From Euborellia annulipes (Eukaryota > Arthropoda > Insecta > Dermaptera > Anisolabididae): 64,000 nucleotides of DNA. Positions within the stretch are counted from its first letter, which is position 1, and each line of letters starts with the position of its first letter. The stretch covers positions 1 to 64,000 of the forward strand of contig JAKCPI010015691.1 in assembly GCA_023213315.1 (NCBI GenBank). Reading direction: 5' to 3'. Positions 57,341 to 64,000 of this stretch are shown here, piece by piece. Made by a program: the position numbers and the translations under genes. The notes below the pieces were generated by a model, which saw nothing but the letters and a program-made list of their open reading frames with translations, had not been told where the DNA came from and made no database searches.

Positions 57341-59240
57341 AATCCGAAATACTCCATCTCTAAAAGAAAATTGAATATCAAGACAATGGAGGTAAGAGAG
57401 ATGGGATATAAGTTTACTATATTGAGATCCTATCTAACTGATTTGTTGATTTTATTTGTAACTCTGAATAGTTTTTAAATGGAATTTTTTGTTTTTTTTT
57501 TATTTATTCGTGTTTGGTTCTGGGAGAAAATTTTCAGAGTAAGATGGTTATATTCGGGGATCTTTAAATATAACTTAGCTCCCCCCCCTCAAAAATCATA
57601 TCAGCCCCTTCTAAAATGTTAAATAAAAAAGTAATTTAACTGCTACCTTTATTTCTGTTAGGTAATTTAAAAAAAATGAAAATATTTAATTGAAACATTT
57701 ATACTATTGTACAATATAGAGTCGGAACTAGGAGATTTGTTGCAAATTAAATTTTGCCGCCCCCTCCTTACTAATATTATAATATGCCGCCCCCTTCCTT
57801 CCCCCGCACCATCACTGTAACTAAGCCAAATTGATTTTAAAATTTTAATCTTTCTTTAAATTTGAGTCTAAAATTTTTTGCGCCTCTAAAATTTTGGCTA
57901 AAAGAGTCCACTGCCTAGAGGTGGCAAATGCCTAAAATTTCATTTTGTTTTCGTGAACCACTTTTTCTATTTTGCCTCCCCCTGATATGTGCCGCCCAGG
58001 GCACATGCCCCCCCCCCCTCTAGATCCGATATATTAATAAAACATTATTTGTCTGTTTGTTAGACTCAAAAAATACCGAATGGCTTTTAATAGTTTTTTT
58101 AATAGATAGAATGTTTGAAGTTATCATTATTTCAGATTAGGGGTAGGGGACGCCCTTTTAAGGGGTTCACAAATTCATTTCGGAAGCACTGGGATCTATC
58201 TCTCGCCTTGTGAAAAATTAAAGCCAATTAATTATAATAATCTCTAAAATGAAGAATAATAAAAATCGTTTCCGCTATATAATTACAATTTTTTCCCTTT
58301 GACTCACCCTCGTAAGAATATAAAGATAGATATTTATAAAACAAAATATGAATTTTTTTAAGATAAGAAAGTATATTTTTCTTAAATATATTAATTGTCT
58401 GAAACGAGTTGTCAAAAAAAAAAAAAAAAAAAAATTGCGGCATATGATTGTATAAGTATTAATATAAAAATAATATTAATATCTCATCTTATTATACAAG
58501 ATCTCTTGTCTTCAAATATTTTCCAATAACAACAACTCATTCAAATAAAAACAAATAAAAGTTTATATACAAAACAATGTTTAGCAGTTATTTAATTTCT
58601 CAAGGGAGGAATTTTAGAATAAAAAACTTTTTAATGATCGAATTTGTGTGGAAAATAATACATGAAAGGTTTTATTAGTTAACTTATCGATTGTGTCTTG
58701 TCAGGACATTAATAAAGCCAAAAATTTAATTAAAATAAAATAATTATTAAGGGAGGAAAAATATTGCTAGCAAAGATGTAATAAGTGGGAAATAAAAGGG
58801 TTTAAATTAAAATAGGCTTTAAACAAAAAGAAACTTTTTAATCAGGAAAGCAAAGAACGGTGTCGGCCATAAATTATTTATTACATCCCGAATTAAATGT
58901 TATTTTGAGAAAAGTGGTTAAAAGGACCCTTGGTCGAAAAGTACTTAAATATTGAAAAGCCGGGACAACTGGCACTATTTATAATTATCTTTAAAAATAT
59001 CTCAACAAGATGAAAATGTTTAAAATGTGAGATAGAACCGAATTCATTTTCTACGGTGTACTGTAAATTTGGTTGAGAGTGTAAACAACTCCCTATCAAG
59101 TATATTTATAAAATGTAGACTTTTTCTTAATTGTTTAAGAACTGGTTACCCATGGAGAGTGACCAATATCCATTTAATCTCAATAATTTAATTCTTATAC
59201 TTTCTCTATATACATGTAATATATAGATACCGGGATATAG
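57341..59240. other. AT-rich stretch, little recognised
   Basis: Contains short C-rich pieces ('TTGCCGCCCCCTCC', 'GCCGCCCAGGGCAC' near 57750-58020) that look like a decayed MITE, and an A20 run at 58415. No exon seen. Confidence 0.5.
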
Positions 59241-59460
59241 GTACCTGTCAAAAAAGTGTCAAGTTCATGTTTTTCTATAACTCATCCAAAAATGAACCTA
59301 TATATAAAAAAAAAAAGATATATAATAAGAAAAAAAATCTTTCCCTAAAATAATGTAAAAAAAAATTTTAAATTAAATAAAAAAAAAATATTTGATTAAG
59401 AATTAATTGTACAAAAATTGTATTACTTGTGTTCAAGCCGAGCAACAATGCTTTTTTTTG

Positions 59461-60212
59461 TAAGAAATATCTTACTAGCCCTAATGGAGCTAAACAGCTC
59501 TGGCCCGTAATAAAATCTATCTACAGTACCGGTCAAAAAAGTGTCAAGTTCATGTTTTTTCTATAAATTTTTATCCACTGGGGCCAAATGTTGTTTTAAA
59601 TTGCTGGGTCGATTATTTCCCGTTTTTGAACGTCCATAAACTCAATTACAAGCAACTGCAGTAATAAACAACAAAGTTTTTTAAAATTAAAAATTTTGAT
59701 CAAATTTTCACATAAATTTGTATTTTTTGATATTATTTTGGTGAATAATCCAATGCAAAATCAAAACTTCTTTAAAATTATCACATTTATTAATTCATTA
59801 AAAAGAAGAAAAATTTTTAAAGTTGAAGTTCATTTAAAGTAAACAAAATATAAAGGCGAGAACCATTATATATGTAAGATGTAGGATAAGTAAATAATAG
59901 AAAAACTCAGTAAAAAAAGAATCTGTAGAAAATAAAAAAAAAATCATTTCCAAAGGTATAAAATCTTTAATTTTAAAAAACTTTGTTGTTTATTACTACA
60001 GTTGCTTGTAATTGAGTTTATGGACGTTCAAAAACGGGAAATAATCCCTAAAATATGACCCAGCAATTTAGAACAAGATTTGGCCCCAGTGGATAAAAAT
60101 TTATAGAAAAAACATGAACTTGACACTTTTCTGACCCATACTGTAGATATATTTTTTAAGGGGCAGAGCTGTTTAGCTCCATTAGCCCATTAGTAGGCTA
60201 GTAAGATATTTA
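59461..60212. repeat. Large palindrome extending past the Tc1-like ends
   Basis: The inverted match does not stop at the TA-flanked ends. Outside them, 'ATGGAGCTAAACAGCTCTGG' on the left faces 'CAGAGCTGTTTAGCTCCATT' on the right, and 'ATCTTACTAGCC' faces 'GGCTAGTAAGAT'. These outer parts resemble the 3' end of the LINE group at 55825 ('GCCCGTAATAAA'). Confidence 0.8.
59524..60143. mobile_element. Tc1/mariner-like palindromic element, 620 bp
   Basis: Left end CAGTACCGGTCAAAAAAGTG and right end CACTTTTCTGACCCATACTG pair and are flanked by TA. The arms pair for at least 180 bases ('GTTTATGGACGTTCAAAAAC' occurs in both senses), with an unpaired AT-rich centre near 59800-59880. Non-coding. A loose fragment of the same end lies at 59245-59285. 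Confidence 0.8.
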
Positions 60213-60224
60213 TTTATATATATA

Positions 60225-60505
60225 TATTCTCAAAATTCGCTCTTTAAAATGTATATTTTCATTTTGCCCTCAAAATTGTTCGAAGTACTCTTTACTCTTG
60301 TATTTCCTATGAAAGATAGAATTCTTGCTAACAAAATATAAATATTTATCCTTGTTTATAAATTTTTACATCTCGAATTCAAATGTACCGTACCGTAAAT
60401 ATATGTCGACTCAAAAAATCTGGTGTGACAAGCACAGCACACAACTTTCAATTACCTAATGTAAAAGAAAGTTATGTGCTGTGCGACCATTCACCCCAAA
60501 TTTTT
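60225..60505 (-). repeat. Family A repeat, - fragment with complete end hairpin
   Basis: Covers only the 280 bases next to the GTGTGAC hairpin ('TCTGGTGTGACAAGCACAGC' to 'GTGCGACCATTCACCCCA'). Adjoins the large palindrome at 59461-60212. Confidence 0.78.
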
Positions 60506-61527
60506 TCTTTAATAAATTTATAATAATAAAAAAATTACAAAGTGTACATTTTAAAGCATTAAAAGCTTGCTCAAAACCTGATCCTGGCATCAGTCCAGAG
60601 TCTTTAGAAAGTTATAAAAAAAAATTTTTTCTTGAATATTAAAATAATTATTCATGAAAAATGAAAAATGTTTTCTTTAACCGTCGGCATCTATCATCCA
60701 AGACAATATTTACAGTGCTGATCAGATCTCACATTAAGCGTAAAGTGGCGTAACCACGATCTCAGTCTGAGCTCTCAGGTCGCAACTGATTTCCATATCC
60801 TCGAGGCGACACAATTCATACCATGCCACCGTCTTCTTTTTTTTTTTATTCTCTCCGGAAATAAAATTATATTAAGATCTTTATTGTTATATATATTTTT
60901 AATTAAACAGATACATAAATAAATAAAACATTCTTATTCCCCCTTTATATTCATTTATTTATTAATCCCTCTATTTGATGGTGGGAATTGAAATTCTTTG
61001 AAATATTATTAATATTAAAAGAAAACTTATTGATTTGTTTCTAAACAATTGTTTTGTAGGAGAGAAATTAATTAAAAAAACATTCTTTCAAATATCAATT
61101 TCTTTAGTAAAATTTTAAACAATTTATCAAAACAAATTTGAGGCTGTCAGAAACAAAGAGAAAAAATTATAGTTTTGAGAAAACAGGATTTAAACTTTAG
61201 ATCAAATTAAAAATTCTATTAATTGTTAATGAATCTTTATTGACAATATCATTGAATGAATAAAGTATTATATATATCATCTGTTGGTCCATGAACTAAT
61301 AATGAAAATCAATGAAAAATTTTAATTACATTCGGAACAGGAATTTAAAAAAAATTTCTATTCTTGCACCCCTTTGCCAATGAATTAATAATGTCATAAA
61401 ATTAATACATAAATTTTAATTAATAATAAATCACATTTCGTCCTATATTTCCTACAGCTGTATTATTTTTCTTGTAAAATGTGTGATGAGGGTAGGGGGT
61501 GCAGGTGTGGTTGTGATTTCTTATTAA

Positions 61528-62162
61528 GGGGGTTCAGGAGCGACGTCTAAATGTACTTTAAAAAAAACTAGACTATTATAAGAAATTTTTCAATGCGGTT
61601 TTTTTTAAATGAATTAAATTCATAAGAGATTATTGGGACATCGAGCTATAATTTTTTTAATGATTTATTAAAAAATTATCGTAATTAATTTTTTTGTTAT
61701 CAAGCAAATACAAAAAAACAATCAGTTTCAATAATCTTTAATTTTTTTTTAAATTTAAAAATGAATTTATTGTTATTATTAATCACATAATAATTAAGAA
61801 ATTTTTAAAATAAGCTTACATTGTTAGATGATTTATTTAAAATTCATCTGTCAAATTAGTTCAGCATTCTTGCAATAGATGGCAGGCTAGTCTAACAGAC
61901 GATTTAGTATTTGCCTATATCTGGCCTATATTTATATATTTTTATGCTTTTATAAAAGATACATAATAAATAATAACATTTATAAAGTATTTATTGTTAA
62001 AAGATCAATGAAAATCAACCAAATGCATTAAATATTATTAGCTACCATTCTGACATCTCTTGGCAAATTTTTGAATTACTTGATTTTTTGGGCATACTTT
62101 TATGACACACTACGCCATCTTATCGGGAAAAACATGTGTAACCACTTCGCTCCCATTCCTCC
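61528..62162 (+). mobile_element. TTAA-type (piggyBac-like) MITE, full, + orientation
   Basis: Flanked by TTAA at 61524-61527 and 62163-62166. Ends GGGGGTTCAGGAGCGACG and CGCTCCCATTCCTCC. Same family as 30927-31541, with which it shares the full length including 'ATGACACACTACGCCATC'. 635 bp, non-coding. Confidence 0.88.
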
Positions 62163-62399
62163 TTAAATTTCTTATTTCCCGAATCGGATAGGCTATCCAA
62201 CACAAGTAAATACTACTCCAAAAGTTTCAGGTTTACAATTTCAGTGATATAACAAATTTCATCGATCTGGATTCTTGTAGTTTTAAGTAATCGTGTTAAT
62301 TATCACACACATATTTCCAAGAATGTTTTTTGATCTAAAACGTCGAGAGGCAATATCACAAAAAAATAATGGCAACAATATTAAAATAGAGCCCTTCTC

Positions 62400-62590
62400 G
62401 ACAAGGGGGAGGGGGTAAAGAGGGTAATTACCAAACTAAAAATATTTTTCTTGTAAATTAAATTTTAAAAATTAATATTTAAAAATTTGATTTATATATT
62501 CCTGTAAACAAGAACAGAATGCAACTTTAATTTATCGAAAGTAAGAGAAAGTGCGACCAGTCACGCCAGATTACCCCCCCCCCTTGTTTC
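62400..62590. mobile_element. hAT-like MITE of the GGCGGATC group, truncated copy 3
   Basis: Collinear with the middle of the two copies above ('AAGGGGGAGGGGGTAAAG', 'CCAGTCACGCCAGATTACCC'), but both outer ends are missing, so no duplication can be read. Confidence 0.75.
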
Positions 62591-63189
62591 TCAACCCCTT
62601 CTTACACATCCTGTGAGCAACCGAAGATGCCGGGAAGATCTTTAGTATAATTTATGCACAGGCGAATCAATAGAGAAAAGTAAGAGGCATTAGTCTTATT
62701 ATATGAGTCGCTCTTTTAGGTAATTATTTTTGAGGTGTCCAGTCCCATATATTTATCCCTTAATTATTTTTGTTTTGCTTGTTTGATATTACCCCAGAAA
62801 ACCGTTTACTTTTCAAAATGAAATATAATTCTTATTATTTTGATCGGATGCTTTTGAAATTTTATTTTTATTCACTTCTAACTGTTAAAATAATCTCTTT
62901 TTCGATTTTCAAATGTTAAACGTATTATTTTCTTTGTCGCTTGTGAAGGTCAAAAGCATCTGTAGAGTAAATTTGCTACTATTCAATTATTGTTTTATAT
63001 AATAGAACGCAAATATGAATAGGTATGCATATATTTCCCACTCATGCTATTTGTTTCTATATAAAAGCCATATAAAATAAATGAAACAACTTGCTACCTT
63101 TTATACATTCTCTGAATTAAACTAAATTTTAAATAGAAAACAAGTTATTCTATTTAGAACATCGAATTTCTACTATTTAGTGGCTCAGC

Positions 63190-63470
63190 AGCAGCCGAGG
63201 GAAATTAAATTAAAAATTAAGTTAGGCTATTTACATTTTTGACTGTTCGACGTTTCGGTCGCCAATCGGAACCTTCTTCAATGCAACCAATTGTTGTATC
63301 AATAATTATAAGTTCTTGAGTATTATAATTTAGCATTCACTATTTGTGTATTTTAAAAAAATTATAATACTCAAGAACTTGTAATTATATAACATTTAAC
63401 TCTCCTGAAGAAGTTCGTGATTGGTGGCCGAAAAACATTTGATAATTTTTATTTAGATTCTTCTCCTTGG
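63190..63470. repeat. Fold-back element with GGCCGAAA/GACCGAAACG motifs
   Basis: Left arm, - strand: 'TTGAAGAAGGTTCCGATTGG' then 'CGACCGAAACGTCG'. Right arm, + strand: 'CCTGAAGAAGTTCGTGATTG' then 'GTGGCCGAAAAAC'. 'TATAATACTCAAGAACTT' pairs between the arms. Confidence 0.8.
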
Positions 63471-63484
63471 TGCTGAGTGCTCCT

Positions 63485-63880
63485 GGTGCGTATCTCGGGG
63501 TGCTGATTTTGGGAGATTCCAGCGGCCACAATTTTGAAGCTATCGACCTCAAAATTTTTTTTTAATTAAAACTATTTAAAATATCTACAACTTATAGAAG
63601 CCCTTTTTTTGATTTTCAAAAAAATAATTTTTTTTTTAGATTAATTGCATTAAATAAAAGATATTTTTAAAAAATTCGCTCTATGTTTTATAGATAATTA
63701 AATTAGTAATCATTGTGTTAAAAAATAATTAATTTTTTACTCTTAATTAATTAGCTTGAATCTTTCAAATGAAATGAAATAAATACCTTGTATTCCTATG
63801 AAAAAAACTAACGCCATCTCTTGCCGCCTCGAGTAACTCGGTAGTCAATCGTCTTCTAAGGGTTTTTCGAGAAGCGCACC
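63485..63880. mobile_element. Second TTAA-flanked MITE family, copy 2
   Basis: Nearly collinear with 39998-40392, including 'TCCAGCGGCCACAATTTTG' and 'GCCGCCTCGAGTAA'. Ends GGTGCGTATCTCG and CGAGAAGCGCACC|TTAA. The left TTAA is no longer intact, so this copy is older or was rearranged. Confidence 0.85.
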
Positions 63881-64000
63881 TTAAAAACTGTCCTTACAGT
63901 CAGATCTCTAATAATTAAAATAATATTCGTATTCTTTGTTAGTTTTTCTAATTTATAGACCCGTACACACGTGATATACGCCTATATAATTTCTTTATTT

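Larger units (their letters stand above)
44663..64000 (+). other. Plexin intron after exon B, 3' end not in window
   Basis: The donor GTGAGT opens an intron that runs at least 19.3 kb. The next exon should start by completing an Arg codon and then give a Cys-rich continuation. The only look-alike is at 46081 (CAG|GTGTAAATTATCC), which soon diverges and stops, so I do not call it. A decayed LINE, MITEs, SINEs and a large palindrome fill the interval. Confidence 0.6.

Noticed and set aside
1..64000. CRISPR array, operon, riboswitch or prophage.
   Set aside because: No regularly spaced direct repeats, no bacterial gene structure; the window is eukaryotic.

Overview
This window looks like an intron-rich stretch of an arthropod nuclear genome. 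It is AT-rich, with no operons, no bacterial-style gene packing, no rRNA and no convincing complete protein-coding gene. The only host coding sequence I can defend is two small + strand exons of one plexin (semaphorin receptor) gene. Exon A (27989-28117) encodes the last strands of the sema beta-propeller, and exon B (44562-44662) encodes the cysteine-rich PSI domain. Both have canonical splice sites and they join in phase 0 across a 16,444-bp intron. Nothing matching the next plexin segment is recognisable up to 64000, and nothing matching the preceding segment is recognisable before 27989. The arthropod assignment is inference from the protein flavour, the intron size and the repeat style; a chelicerate is possible, but I cannot prove it.

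Nearly everything else is mobile DNA in plexin introns (or upstream of the gene). (1) A dominant unclassified non-coding repeat, here called family A, is about 0.65-0.75 kb long and has a hairpin at each end; about 18 copies on both strands are scattered from base 1 to 60505. (2) DNA-transposon miniatures (MITEs) with readable target duplications are common: Tc1/mariner-like (TA), piggyBac-like (TTAA), PIF/Harbinger-like (TTA) and several hAT-like groups (8-bp duplications). (3) tRNA-derived SINEs of at least five groups are present, with visible A and B boxes and sometimes perfect 8-12 bp duplications. (4) One decayed LINE reverse transcriptase lies on the - strand at 55825-57340. (5) A recurring set of fold-back (inverted-repeat) elements has arms ending in outward-facing motifs that resemble a hammerhead ribozyme core (CTGATGA, a short stem, GAAAC).

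Layout: 1-21000 is repeats only, with nested insertions at 4.2-5.2, 7.7-8.8, 9.4-10.1, 13.3-14.1, 16.7-17.5 and 19.0-19.4 kb and a homopolymer mess at 20.75-21.03 kb that looks like an assembly fault. 21-28 kb holds SINEs, two hAT-like MITEs, a fold-back element and plexin exon A. 28-44.6 kb is the plexin intron, with family A copies, two TTAA MITEs, three hAT-like MITEs, SINEs and a polypurine tract. 44.6-64 kb is the following intron, with exon B at its start, MITEs, SINEs, the LINE, a large palindrome at 59.5-60.2 kb and full-length TTAA MITEs near the end.

The genes do not form a pathway here. The interest lies in the repeat biology: the layered insertions allow relative dating of families, and the fold-back family with ribozyme-like cores is the best candidate for something undescribed.
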